From positions 1 through 27,159 of IMG/VR virus record IMGVR_UViG_3300047510_003064: a stretch of 27,159 nucleotides of DNA; one strand, 5' to 3'. The stretch's first letter is position 1. Each line of letters starts with the position of its first letter. A program made the translations under genes and the position numbers. Below are positions 1-6,187 of the stretch, in pieces. The DNA comes from a virus. Under the pieces are notes generated by a model. It ran no database searches and was not told the DNA's origin. It saw only the letters and a list, made by a program, of their open reading frames with translations.

Positions 1-281
1 GTTAATATTTTAGTTATATCTCTTTGTATTTCAACCATCTTATCAGTATTAACTGGGGCTCCGTCATCGTCAACGATCTTAGATAAACGCCTTGAAATGC
101 TTTTTACCTCATTATTTACGTAAGACATTTGCTCGGCCTGCACTTTAATTTCTCTAGCAACTGGTAAAAAGTCTTCTTTTTTTACGTAAGTGGCATTTAG
201 ATAAAACAAAACAGAAGCGATTAAAATCCCGCCAACAATCTTAATTGTGTTTGCCCAGAAGTTAACGCGCTCCATTTTCAT
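1..281 (-). CDS. membrane-anchored coiled-coil protein, 3' part outside window
   Basis: The reading frame opens with ATG at 281 and stays open to the window edge, so only about 93 N-terminal residues are seen. Residues about 8-28 form one hydrophobic segment (core GGILIASVLFYL). A charged, heptad-like stretch rich in E, K, Q and R follows and probably forms a coiled coil. The start codon lies one base after the stop of the PhoH-like gene, so the two are probably translated together. I do not recognise the family. A single-TM anchor with an extra-cytoplasmic coiled coil would fit a virion-associated or membrane-associated phage protein, but that is inference. Confidence 0.7.
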   Translation of the reverse strand, partial: MKMERVNFWANTIKIVGGILIASVLFYLNATYVKKEDFLPVAREIKVQAEQMSYVNNEVKSISRRLSKIVDDDGAPVNTDKMVEIQRDITKIL

Positions 282-282
282 C

Positions 283-1020
283 TTATCTATTGGTCTTTAC
301 ACCTTTTGAGTTGATTTTCTTAATTATAAATTTCAAGATTGCGCTTCTTTTAATGTCCTCTTCTGTGAACTCAAAGGTGTAAATTCCATTTTTTTGCGAA
401 TCTTCGTCTGAAAATAGATTATAAAAGTCGAGAAATCCGTTTTGGGTTTTGATATCTGGCTGCATAAAGTCTCCGCATAAAAAGATCTTTGACCCCTCGC
501 CAATTCTGGTAATAAGGGTAGTGATCTCTTTGGCGCTGAAGTTTTGGACCTCATCTGCGATTATAATCTTATCGCTTAACGTACTGCCGCGCAAAAAGTT
601 AATAGGAGTAGCGGAGATTCTGCCCTCGTCTCTTAACCTGTTAGCGTCAACAGGATCAATTATTTCTTGAACTTTGTCTTCCAGAGGGAGCAGATATGGC
701 TGGAACTTTTCTGCCACAGAGCCCGGCAGCGATCCAATAGATTTGTCAGCGCTTTCTGCGATAGTTCTAATATATACGATATCTTTTTCATTGTGGTTGA
801 TTAGATTTAAGGCCGCATAAACGGCCATAAAAGTTTTTGATGTTCCTGCTGGACCAGCAATAAAAACTATTTTAGTTTGCTCTTCCAGCAGTATTTTTAA
901 CAGATCTTGTTGTTTTTCGGTAAATTTAAATTTTCTTTCTTTGAATTTGATTTCCGTTTTCATCTGCGGAATAATGACTTCCGAAGATGTCTGTTTTGTT
1001 TTCTTGGGCTTTTTTGCCAT
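283..1020 (-). CDS. phoH: PhoH-like P-loop ATPase
   Basis: This 245-residue protein has the phage PhoH-like layout. A basic N-terminal tail is followed by a Q-motif-like segment (FTEKQQDLL, about 33-41), Walker A GPAGTSKT (56-63), a YIRT strand near 83 and Walker B IIIADEVQN (152-160). A sensor-like LCGD segment follows further on. PhoH proteins are RNA/DNA-linked ATPases and a common phage auxiliary gene; their role in infection is not settled. The length fits the short phage form. The gene sits 3 bp after the preceding structural-type gene and one base before the next, so it is inside an operon. No clear Shine-Dalgarno sequence precedes the ATG. Confidence 0.88.
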   Translation of the reverse strand: MAKKPKKTKQTSSEVIIPQMKTEIKFKERKFKFTEKQQDLLKILLEEQTKIVFIAGPAGTSKTFMAVYAALNLINHNEKDIVYIRTIAESADKSIGSLPGSVAEKFQPYLLPLEDKVQEIIDPVDANRLRDEGRISATPINFLRGSTLSDKIIIADEVQNFSAKEITTLITRIGEGSKIFLCGDFMQPDIKTQNGFLDFYNLFSDEDSQKNGIYTFEFTEEDIKRSAILKFIIKKINSKGVKTNR

Positions 1021-1023
1021 AAA

Positions 1024-1833
1024 TTAAACCATCTCTTCTACAATCCGTAGCCCTCCTTTTGCTACTCCGTTCGCATCGATAGAAATGTTTTGCTCGCTTA
1101 ACACTCCTGCTAAAGAAATTGTATTGCCGTCAGCCATAGTTACGGTCAAAGTACCGCTAGTATTTGGCTGATAATCAGAAAGCCAATCCATGTTAGATAT
1201 ACCTTCCAACTGAAGCGATTTTGTTATTTTTGCTACGCTTGTGTGTGTTGGATAAGCATTTCCGATCTCAAAATTTGGGCGACGCTCTACTTCTACTGAA
1301 AAATTCAAGCTTTCGTACTCAGAAATAGTTTGAGTAAAGTTTGTGGTTGTAAAAGCAATCGCCATTCCTCTTAATGGAGAGATAATTCCTGTCTGAGCTT
1401 CCTGAGAGGTGTAAACATTGATTCCTGAGCCTGTTGCTAGGCCATAAGAATCAAACTGAAGATTTGCCGTTGCCACTTTCCAAGGCTCAAAAGAAACGGA
1501 AAAGCTTTTTAGAAAACACTTATCGAAGCGGTAGTCGGGAACTTGAATATAGCAGCCGCTAGTTGAATCACCAGTTAAAGATAAAAAGCCAGTTAGCTGA
1601 TTAACGCTACTTCCAGTAACTGGAATCACTGTCATTGAAACAGACGCCGTCTTTGGTCCTGTTTGTATATAATAATCAAGCTCTTGCCCAATTCTTTTAA
1701 CTCTCGTTAAAGCTGTGCTATTAGAAGCAGAAAAGTTTGTCGCATACAAAATGTTATAAACGCCCGTATTCAAGCTCTGTTCGTCTTGATTAGAGAGAAA
1801 TGGGCGAATATTGTCGTATGTAACGTAAGACAT
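1024..1833 (-). CDS. putative tail-tube-like virion protein
   Basis: The 269-residue product is rich in S, T, G and short beta-prone strands, with no signal peptide or TM segment, as expected of a soluble virion beta-sandwich. The segment around residues 190-215 (YPTHTSVAKITKSLQLEG) and the final glycine-rich stretch recall phage tail-tube/major tail proteins. That resemblance is by eye only. It is the first gene of the minus-strand group at the left edge. Position, length and composition fit a late structural gene. Other beta-sandwich virion proteins, such as a head decoration or neck protein, are possible alternatives. Confidence 0.45.
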   Translation of the reverse strand: MSYVTYDNIRPFLSNQDEQSLNTGVYNILYATNFSASNSTALTRVKRIGQELDYYIQTGPKTASVSMTVIPVTGSSVNQLTGFLSLTGDSTSGCYIQVPDYRFDKCFLKSFSVSFEPWKVATANLQFDSYGLATGSGINVYTSQEAQTGIISPLRGMAIAFTTTNFTQTISEYESLNFSVEVERRPNFEIGNAYPTHTSVAKITKSLQLEGISNMDWLSDYQPNTSGTLTVTMADGNTISLAGVLSEQNISIDANGVAKGGLRIVEEMV

Positions 1834-1892
1834 GTGATATATTTACACTTAAAAATTATGTTACGTTTTCATGCTAGTTTTTTCTAAATGTA

Positions 1893-1920
1893 TTGACATC
1901 GTAACTTTTTTCTCTACCAT
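1893..1920 (+). promoter_or_regulatory. promoter for the 1936-3885 operon
   Basis: TTGACA at 1893-1898, exactly 16 bp, then TACCAT at 1915-1920. This is the same spacing seen at the other promoters of this window. Predicted transcription start is near 1928, leaving a leader of about 8 nt before the ATG at 1936. Confidence 0.6.
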
Positions 1921-1935
1921 AATAAAAGCTTGACT

Positions 1936-2088
1936 ATGAACGGTAAAGCATCTAAACCAAGACCATTTTCAATTAAATACCAGCAATATGCCGAAAACTG
2001 GGATGGCATCTTTTCCAAAAAAGAACAGAAGAAAGTCTTGACAAACGATACCAAACAGCCTAACCTACCAACAAATTTAAAAAACTAA
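1936..2088 (+). CDS. small basic protein, 50 aa, unknown
   Basis: An ATG at 1936 opens a 50-codon frame ending TAA at 2086-2088, four bases before the next gene. The product starts MNGKASKPRPFSIKYQQYAE and is rich in K, N and Q without TM segments. It fills an otherwise empty stretch between a good promoter (1893-1920) and the next gene in the same direction, which supports it being real. No Shine-Dalgarno sequence is visible. I do not recognise the family. Confidence 0.6.
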   Translation: MNGKASKPRPFSIKYQQYAENWDGIFSKKEQKKVLTNDTKQPNLPTNLKN

Positions 2089-2092
2089 TCTT

Positions 2093-2698
2093 ATGGGAAT
2101 GTACGACGATATCTCAATCAAAGATCAACTGCCGCTCAATCAAGAGATGATTGATTTCGGCTTTGACCACAAAGACAGTTACTTCCAGACCAAAGACCTT
2201 GAGTGCGCGATGGCGTTTTACAAGATTGAGAATGGCGAGCTTTTTATCGAAAAGTTTGCCAAGACTGAGTGGATTGAAGGAAATAAAAAGTCCAAAAGTC
2301 TTATCGAGAGGATTGGCTACTTCAAAAGAGAAGAGCCTTACTTTGAAAAAGTCCCTCATCACGGGGATATTGGGTTTTATGATTTTTATGACGTTAAAAA
2401 GGGCGAAAAAACTTATGAGGTTTGGGTGGAATTTAATGCCCGATTTGGCAACGGTAAGGTAGAAAAGATTGACCTTGTAAAGTTTGAGGCTAGAGATGTT
2501 ACGGAAAGATTAATTGCCGAAGAAAAGCGCAATGAAGAGTATCACGCTAAGATGGAGCGCCCAATTTATAAATATTTCTTGAACGCTCGCTGGTTTATCC
2601 TTTTCAAGAGAAAGTGGGCGTCGTTTTGGAGCTATCTTGCTTTGGGCTTTTCAAAGCTAGGCTCTATCTGCCAAAAAATTGGCTACTCTATTTATTAA
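2093..2698 (+). CDS. conserved phage-type protein, MGMYDD family
   Basis: This 201-residue protein begins MGMYDDISIKDQLPL, an N-terminus that recurs in uncharacterised phage proteins (MGMYD/MGMFD, then a polar segment with L-P-L). The central part is charged and has a mixed alpha/beta look. The C-terminus (about 165-201) is aromatic and moderately hydrophobic (RWFILFKRKWASFWSYLALG) and may contact the membrane. The stop overlaps the ATG of the HAD gene (TAATG), so the two are translationally coupled. No function can be stated. Confidence 0.75.
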   Translation: MGMYDDISIKDQLPLNQEMIDFGFDHKDSYFQTKDLECAMAFYKIENGELFIEKFAKTEWIEGNKKSKSLIERIGYFKREEPYFEKVPHHGDIGFYDFYDVKKGEKTYEVWVEFNARFGNGKVEKIDLVKFEARDVTERLIAEEKRNEEYHAKMERPIYKYFLNARWFILFKRKWASFWSYLALGFSKLGSICQKIGYSIY

Positions 2699-3192
2699 TG
2701 AATCCTTATATCTTTGTTGATTTAGATGAAACGCTGATTCATACTTTCGAAGACTGGGAAGATCCAACGGCAGATGCTATTGAGGTTGAAGTGTCTGGGC
2801 AAAGACTACAGACTTCACTAAGACCGGGCGCATTGGATTTACTCGCCCAGTTTCGGGCGATTGGCAGCGTTCATCTGCTCACAATTGCGTGCGCTGATTA
2901 CGCGGCCAAAATGAATCAACAATTTGGTTTCGGGTTTTCGGGGCAAGAGATTTATCCTAGAGAAAAAATCCAAGATAAGATGATCAATCTGCCTCCAAGA
3001 GATCAAGTAGCCCTTCTAGACAATTTGCCAAGAAGAGAAAACAGAAATAAAATTGAATTCCTGCGTAAAGTCTCAACCAAAGGGAAAGTTTCTTACCTAC
3101 AGTGCGCTGAGTATCGGGGCCATCCTGATTTTTCTTTTGATCAAGAAAACATCAAATTTTTCGTAGAAAAAATAATTAATAACAATGAATGA
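2698..3192 (+). CDS. HAD-superfamily phosphatase-like protein (NIF/FCP1-like)
   Basis: The 164-residue product starts MNPYIFVDLDETLIHTFEDW. The DxDET motif (residues 8-12) is HAD motif I, with Asp8 as the predicted nucleophile and Asp10 as the acid/base. The RPGALDLLAQF segment after it and LLTIAC further on match the NIF/FCP1-type arrangement, and LLDNLP near 107-112 sits where the metal-binding acidic motif is expected. Family members dephosphorylate proteins or small molecules; the substrate here is unknown. The start was chosen at 2698, inside the stop of the upstream gene. The gene lies beside an APS-kinase-like protein, so the pair may process a phosphorylated metabolite or nucleic-acid end (inference). 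Confidence 0.75.
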   Translation: MNPYIFVDLDETLIHTFEDWEDPTADAIEVEVSGQRLQTSLRPGALDLLAQFRAIGSVHLLTIACADYAAKMNQQFGFGFSGQEIYPREKIQDKMINLPPRDQVALLDNLPRRENRNKIEFLRKVSTKGKVSYLQCAEYRGHPDFSFDQENIKFFVEKIINNNE

Positions 3193-3403
3193 TCTTGAAT
3201 TATTAATGAAAAAAATTCCCAAGGAGCACTGGACAGAGCATGGCGGCAAACCTATTTTAGTTCGTGATCTAATTAAAATTCTCGATGAAGAGATTGAGAG
3301 AATAGATAGGGAAAAGAAAGCTGTCGCAAAAAGAAAGAAAAAACAAAATGAAGAAGATTCTAGTGATGGGTTTGCCCGGCGTTGGGAAGACGACCTTCGC
3401 TAA
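3185..3403 (+). CDS. small charged protein, 72 aa
   Basis: The start ATG at 3185 overlaps the end of the HAD gene by 8 bases, and the last 56 bases overlap the kinase-like gene in another frame. Residues 1-35 look like a short folded domain (LLMKKIPKEHWTEHGGKP). Residues 38-60 are strongly basic and helical (KK/KR rich), followed by an acidic tail. No homologue is recognised. Its place in a chain of overlapping genes in the same direction supports translation. Confidence 0.6.
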   Translation: MNDLELLMKKIPKEHWTEHGGKPILVRDLIKILDEEIERIDREKKAVAKRKKKQNEEDSSDGFARRWEDDLR

Positions 3404-3794
3404 AGAATTGGCGCCAAAACTGCAAGCGGTTCACTTTAATGCGGACGAGATAAGAAAAGAAATAAATAAAGACTTAGGCTTTTCAGAAGGGGATAGAGTT
3501 GAGCAGGCAAGGAGAATGGGGGTTTTGAGCGATATTGTTTGCCGAAGTGGCAATTTTGTGATTGCTGATTTTATTTGTCCAACTCCAGAGACTCGAAAAG
3601 CTTTTGGTTCCAATTATTTTTTGATTTGGGTAGACAGGGTTCCGTGCAGGGGTTTCCCGGATACAACCAAAATGTTTGTTCCGCCAAACCAATTCGATCT
3701 TCAGGTCACAAATGATCATTGCCCAGAGTTTTGGGCCGAAATAGCAGTTAATTTATTATTTAAAAATACTTCAAAGAACAGCTATGAAATTTGA
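3348..3794 (+). CDS. P-loop kinase resembling adenylylsulfate (APS) kinase
   Basis: This 148-residue protein has Walker A GLPGVGKTT (8-16). It also has features of the APS kinase family: FNADEIRKEINKDLGFSEGD (about 30-49), where APS kinases have a GDNVR...LNxDLGFSxxDR motif, then an RRMG turn and a DFICPTPETRK segment equivalent to the conserved ISP/R region. APS kinases phosphorylate adenylylsulfate to PAPS. The protein is shorter than cellular CysC (about 200 aa), so it could be a related small-molecule or nucleic-acid end kinase. It overlaps both neighbours and lies two genes after a HAD phosphatase. Confidence 0.7.
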   Translation: MKKILVMGLPGVGKTTFAKELAPKLQAVHFNADEIRKEINKDLGFSEGDRVEQARRMGVLSDIVCRSGNFVIADFICPTPETRKAFGSNYFLIWVDRVPCRGFPDTTKMFVPPNQFDLQVTNDHCPEFWAEIAVNLLFKNTSKNSYEI

Positions 3795-3885
3795 CTCTAA
3801 ATCAGAAAAGTTCCAATTCATTCTTATGGTTTTGGCCGTTATTGCGGATATTGCCCTGATTGTGAATATCATTCACCACTGGTAA
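3784..3885 (+). CDS. 33-aa single-TM microprotein
   Basis: ATG at 3784 lies inside the end of the kinase-like gene (11-base overlap, different frame). The frame ends TAA at 3883-3885, just before a strong terminator. The product is a polar N-terminus (MKFDSKSEKFQF), one hydrophobic helix of about 18 residues (core VLAVIADIALIVNI) and a short HHW tail. It is probably an inner-membrane peptide. Function unknown. Confidence 0.55.
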   Translation: MKFDSKSEKFQFILMVLAVIADIALIVNIIHHW

Positions 3886-3891
3886 AAACAG

Positions 3892-3930
3892 GCCGCCCGG
3901 TTCCAGGAGACCTTGGGCGGCTTTTTCTTT
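3892..3930 (+). terminator. rho-independent terminator
   Basis: A perfect 7-bp stem GCCGCCC/GGGCGGC (3892-3898 with 3915-3921) is followed directly by TTTTTCTTTT. It lies 7 bp after the last gene of the 1936-3885 operon. Confidence 0.9.
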
Positions 3931-3964
3931 TGTTTAAGTGTTGTTTTTTTAAATAGGGGGGGGT

Positions 3965-4147
3965 ATGCTAGTCATTAGAAGAGCCGTAGATAAACACCGT
4001 TCTTATACTGTTTTATTTCTTCAAGGGGAGCCACCTAAGTGGATACCTACCACCGACTACGAACACCAAAGAATCCTCGAAATATACAAACAAGACAGGT
4101 TCTATGAAGGGATAGTTAATGATTTCTCCCAGATTAGCTGGGAATAA
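3965..4147 (+). CDS. small protein, 60 aa
   Basis: The frame begins MLVIRRAVDKHRSYTVLFLQ and contains an aromatic, charged C-terminal half with a DRFYEGIVNDF segment. The ATG follows a run of eight G residues (3957-3964), which could act as a strong though crude Shine-Dalgarno sequence. It stands alone between the terminator at 3892-3930 and the inverted repeat at 4202-4260. The family is not recognised. Confidence 0.55.
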   Translation: MLVIRRAVDKHRSYTVLFLQGEPPKWIPTTDYEHQRILEIYKQDRFYEGIVNDFSQISWE

Positions 4148-4201
4148 GTATAGAGAGGGATAGATATAGGATGGTAAAAATGGTGGTAGAGCGGTCTAAA
4201 A

Positions 4202-4260
4202 CCCTCCCCCCCCCGCGAACCAGGACCGGGCCTTGGGCGTTTTTTGGAAATGGGGGAGGG
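4202..4260. repeat. perfect 9-bp C/G inverted repeat
   Basis: CCCTCCCCC (4202-4210) pairs with GGGGGAGGG (4252-4260) across a 41-nt loop. The loop contains CCAGGACCGGGCCTTGGGCG followed by six T, which resembles the loop and 3' arm of the terminator at 3892-3930. It may be a complex terminator or an RNA structure before the GC-rich island. No gene is seen between 4148 and 4329. Confidence 0.5.
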
Positions 4261-4294
4261 TGTTTCCAATCCTACAAAAAAACCAAAAAAGATG

Positions 4295-4322
4295 TTGCAT
4301 TGCGCGCGGGAGCGGTCATTCT
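4295..4322 (+). promoter_or_regulatory. leaderless promoter for the 4330 gene
   Basis: TTGCAT (4295-4300), 16 bp, CATTCT (4317-4322), then 7 bp to the ATG at 4330. The predicted transcription start coincides with the start codon. Confidence 0.65.
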
Positions 4323-4329
4323 CTGGGGT

Positions 4330-4521
4330 ATGAAACTAACCCTTAACGATAAGACGGTCGCTGACTTCGAAGTGGAAATCTCTGGCGATTGCGGCGACGA
4401 TTCGGGCGTGCTCTGGGCCGAGTGGGAAAACGGTGTCAAGCTGACGTACCGCGAGCTTGCGGCCTTCGAAGACCTGTACCTCGCGCGTCTGGTGTGGGGC
4501 GATCTGATTGATCGTCGCTGA
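4330..4521 (+). CDS. small acidic protein, 63 aa
   Basis: The product starts MKLTLNDKTVADFEVEISGD. It is acidic, with an alternating pattern suggesting a small beta sheet followed by a helix (TYRELAAFEDLYLARLV). The frame is open further upstream, but the ATG at 4330 lies 7 bp after a CATTCT hexamer in the recurrent promoter geometry and is the better start. There is no Shine-Dalgarno sequence, as expected for a leaderless mRNA. Codon use is clearly more GC-rich than in the genes to its left. Function unknown. Confidence 0.65.
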   Translation: MKLTLNDKTVADFEVEISGDCGDDSGVLWAEWENGVKLTYRELAAFEDLYLARLVWGDLIDRR

Positions 4522-4527
4522 TTTTTC

Positions 4528-4555
4528 TTGCAACTCTATCCTGAACCCTCACTCT
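4528..4555 (+). promoter_or_regulatory. near-leaderless promoter for the 4564 gene
   Basis: TTGCAA (4528-4533), 16 bp, CACTCT (4550-4555), then 8 bp to the ATG at 4564. Confidence 0.6.
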
Positions 4556-4563
4556 CTCCTCTG

Positions 4564-4818
4564 ATGAATAACACTACCTCTCCCGAACTGTTCAAGCTCT
4601 CTATCGGTGACCGCGACTTTGTCCCGATGACTCTGGAAGCCGTCGAGCGCCAGCTTTACCTCGCTTGGCCGGATGTCTGGTGCAAGAAGGAGGAGCGGAT
4701 GTTGCAAGTGGATGACTTCCAAGAACTTATGGAATACTGGGATGAAAAGTCCAAGTGCTGGGAAATCCTTAACCCCGAGGACGGGGTTAGCGTCTGGGCC
4801 TTCTTTAAGAAGGTGTAA
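4564..4818 (+). CDS. tandem paralogue A, 84 aa
   Basis: The product (MNNTTSPELFKLSIGDRDFV...) is a clear paralogue of the protein at 5309-5542. They share the N-terminal FKLSIGD(R/K)D and PMTL segments, a central W-P-D, and an almost identical C-terminus ending GVSVWAFFKKV. The copy here carries about 7 extra residues in the middle (WCKKEERMLQVDD). The first ATG after the promoter was chosen. The composition suggests a small soluble alpha/beta protein. The same hairpin plus palindromic element follows both copies, so a whole unit was duplicated. Function unknown. Confidence 0.7.
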   Translation: MNNTTSPELFKLSIGDRDFVPMTLEAVERQLYLAWPDVWCKKEERMLQVDDFQELMEYWDEKSKCWEILNPEDGVSVWAFFKKV

Positions 4819-4832
4819 GGAAATCCGACACC

Positions 4833-4855
4833 CCCTGTAGGGAGACCTTACAGGG
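4833..4855 (+). other. conserved hairpin after paralogue A
   Basis: CCCTGTA/TACAGGG stem (4833-4839 with 4849-4855) and a 9-nt loop. The counterpart after paralogue B (5555-5581) keeps the stem while changing its sequence, which points to selection on the RNA structure. No T-run follows, so it is not a standard terminator. Confidence 0.6.
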
Positions 4856-4866
4856 AGCGCTGTCAA

Positions 4867-4967
4867 TACGTAGTTCCACGTAGAACATCATTTTTACAAA
4901 TTTTTTACAACCGGGCCTGGCCCGGATGTAAATTGTAAAAAAAATGTAAAAGAGCATAGCTACGTAG
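4867..4967. repeat. palindromic cassette element, full copy 1
   Basis: Left arm: TTTTACA at 4892 and 4903 (11 bp apart). Core: CCGGGCCTGGCCCGG at 4911-4925. Right arm: TGTAAAA at 4934 and 4945 (11 bp apart). It is flanked on the left by TACGTAG (4867) and CACGTAG (4877), 10 bp apart, and on the right by TACGTAG (4961). It lies between a gene-end hairpin and the promoter at 5038. Copy 2 has the same full layout. Confidence 0.85.
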
Positions 4968-5037
4968 TTTCACCTATTGACAAAGATTTCCTATGCGGTT
5001 GGCACGCATTTTGTACGCAAAAAAACAAAAAAAAAAC

Positions 5038-5065
5038 TTGTGCTGCGCCTCTGAACTGCTATTCT
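5038..5065 (+). promoter_or_regulatory. leaderless promoter for the 5073 gene
   Basis: TTGTGC (5038-5043), 16 bp, TATTCT (5060-5065), then 7 bp to the ATG at 5073. An A-rich run precedes the -35 element. Confidence 0.65.
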
Positions 5066-5072
5066 CTGAACT

Positions 5073-5288
5073 ATGGAAATCAGTTACACCACCCAAGAGA
5101 GCCGCAAGGCTAGCCTCCGCAACACCTACCTCGCGTCGTTTTTCCAGCACTTGCTGGAAACTGCCGAGTTCAGTCTCCCGCTCTCGGTCACCGCTGAACA
5201 GGAACAGGCTTTCAAGAAGGCGCTTGCCGAGCGCATCGCCAAGGGCAAAGCTAGTGCCGAGCAGTTCGCGGAAGAATACAGCAAGTAA
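5073..5288 (+). CDS. small helical protein, 71 aa
   Basis: The product (MEISYTTQESRKASLRNTYL...) is predicted mostly helical. An FFQHLLETAEF segment is followed by an alanine/lysine-rich C-terminal helix (about 45-71) with heptad-like spacing. The start is the ATG 7 bp after TATTCT. It sits between the two tandem paralogues and ends 20 bp before paralogue B, which has no promoter of its own, so the two probably share one transcript. Not recognised. Confidence 0.65.
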   Translation: MEISYTTQESRKASLRNTYLASFFQHLLETAEFSLPLSVTAEQEQAFKKALAERIAKGKASAEQFAEEYSK

Positions 5289-5308
5289 ACTGTAAACAAT
5301 TCCGACAA

Positions 5309-5542
5309 ATGAATACCTCTGCCTCTCCCGAAATGTTCAAGCTCTCTATCGGTGATAAGGACTATGCTCCGATGACTCTCGACCGAGTCGAGGCGAACCT
5401 TTACGTTAATTGGCCTGACGAGTCCGACATCTGGGAGACCTATCCCGATGGTATCTTTGAGTTCTTCGACGAGAAGAACCAGCATTGGGAAATCCTTGGG
5501 CCTGATGGTGTTAGCGTCTGGGCCTTCTTCAAGAAAGTGTAA
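5309..5542 (+). CDS. tandem paralogue B, 77 aa
   Basis: This is the second copy of the protein encoded at 4564-4818: FKLSIGDKDYAPMTL near the N-terminus, then W-P-D and an FFDEKNQHWEILG segment, ending GVSVWAFFKKV. The aligned cores show many substitutions, so the duplication is not recent. It lies 20 bp after the 5073 gene without a promoter of its own. Two related copies in one short stretch suggest dosage, or different partners for the same fold. Function unknown. Confidence 0.7.
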   Translation: MNTSASPEMFKLSIGDKDYAPMTLDRVEANLYVNWPDESDIWETYPDGIFEFFDEKNQHWEILGPDGVSVWAFFKKV

Positions 5543-5554
5543 GGAGGCCCGACA

Positions 5555-5581
5555 CCCTCTGTAGGATAAGCTTACAGAGGG
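5555..5581 (+). other. conserved hairpin after paralogue B
   Basis: CCCTCTGTA/TACAGAGGG stem (5555-5563 with 5573-5581) with a 9-nt loop. Compared with 4833-4855 the stem gained a CT/AG pair on both sides, a compensatory change. Confidence 0.6.
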
Positions 5582-5589
5582 CACGTCAA

Positions 5590-5688
5590 TACGTAGTTAT
5601 ACGTAGTTTCTCTCTTTTACAAATTTTTTACAACCGGGCCTGGCCCGGCACAATTGTAAAAAAAACGTAAAAAACACCTTCTACGTAC
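5590..5688. repeat. palindromic cassette element, full copy 2
   Basis: TTTTACA at 5615 and 5626, core CCGGGCCTGGCCCGG at 5634-5648, TGTAAAA at 5655 and CGTAAAA at 5666. It is flanked by TACGTAG at 5590 and 5600 and by TACGTAC at 5682. The arms have the same 11-bp period as copy 1. Confidence 0.85.
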
Positions 5689-5723
5689 TTTTACCCATTG
5701 ACGCATTTTTAATCAAATAAAAG

Positions 5724-5751
5724 TTGACCGCACGGAAAAAAGAGTCATTCT
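5724..5751 (+). promoter_or_regulatory. promoter for the 5774 gene
   Basis: TTGACC (5724-5729), 16 bp, CATTCT (5746-5751). The predicted start near 5759 leaves a leader of about 15 nt before the ATG at 5774. The GTCATTCTCTCCCCTGT block is also found at 8845-8861, where it leads straight into a GTG start. Confidence 0.65.
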
Positions 5752-5773
5752 CTCCCCTGTAACCAAATTAAAT

Positions 5774-5926
5774 ATGACCCTCGATCTCTTCCCTACCGCC
5801 GCTAACACCCTCGCCACTATGTCCCCCGCCGAGCTTGCTGAGATGGACGCTTGGTTCGCCTTCCTCGATGAGGTCGAAGCGGGCTGGGAGCGCCTCGCTG
5901 ACGCCGTTGACACGGGGGCGCTTTAA
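5774..5926 (+). CDS. small acidic helical protein, 50 aa
   Basis: ATG at 5774 to TAA at 5924-5926 encodes MTLDLFPTAANTLATMSPAE followed by an acidic, Trp-containing helical C-terminus. It lies between a promoter of the recurrent type and a clear terminator (5934-5960), so it forms a complete single-gene cassette. Codon use is GC-rich like its neighbours. Function unknown. Confidence 0.65.
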   Translation: MTLDLFPTAANTLATMSPAELAEMDAWFAFLDEVEAGWERLADAVDTGAL

Positions 5927-5933
5927 TCGAAAC

Positions 5934-5960
5934 GGGGGCTGTCAAGCCCCCTTCTTCATT
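5934..5960 (+). terminator. terminator of the 5774 cassette
   Basis: GGGGGCT/AGCCCCC stem (5934-5940 with 5945-5951), GTCA loop, followed by TTCTTCATTTTT. Confidence 0.8.
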
Positions 5961-6015
5961 TTTACATTTTTTTTACATCCGGGCCAGGCCCGGCACTCCC
6001 TAGGGTGAATACCCT
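5960..6015. repeat. palindromic cassette element, half copy 3
   Basis: TTTTACA at 5960 and 5971, core CCGGGCCAGGCCCGG at 5979-5993. The right arm is absent; in its place is CCTAGGGTGAATACCCTA (5998-6015), a GGGT-N4-ACCC inverted repeat. Confidence 0.8.
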
Positions 6016-6024
6016 ATGCCCAAA

Positions 6025-6046
6025 ATAGGGAATCGACCCTATTTAC
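6025..6046. repeat. 8-bp perfect inverted repeat
   Basis: AAATAGGG and CCCTATTT separated by 6 bp (AATCGA). It lies between half copy 3 and the TTTGCTGAT iterons and could be a protein-binding operator. Confidence 0.6.
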
Positions 6047-6056
6047 TATTTCTCTA

Positions 6057-6095
6057 TTTGCTGATTGTTTATTTGCTGATCTCACGTTTGCTGAT
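6057..6095. repeat. three TTTGCTGAT iterons, 15-bp period
   Basis: TTTGCTGAT occurs at 6057, 6072 and 6087, exactly 15 bp apart. A TTTTGCTGATT-like element is not seen elsewhere in the gap. The region after it is AT-rich. The layout resembles regulator- or replication-initiator-binding iterons; no function is proven. Confidence 0.65.
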
Positions 6096-6152
6096 CTGCG
6101 CGTGTCAAGCATAAATAATCAATTAAAATTCAGCCCGCCCCCAAGATTTTTC

Positions 6153-6180
6153 TTGTGATTCGCGCCCTCTGTTGTATTCT
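6153..6180 (+). promoter_or_regulatory. leaderless promoter for the 6188-7690 operon
   Basis: TTGTGA (6153-6158), 16 bp, TATTCT (6175-6180), then 7 bp to the ATG at 6188. Confidence 0.65.
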
Positions 6181-6187
6181 CTCTCTT

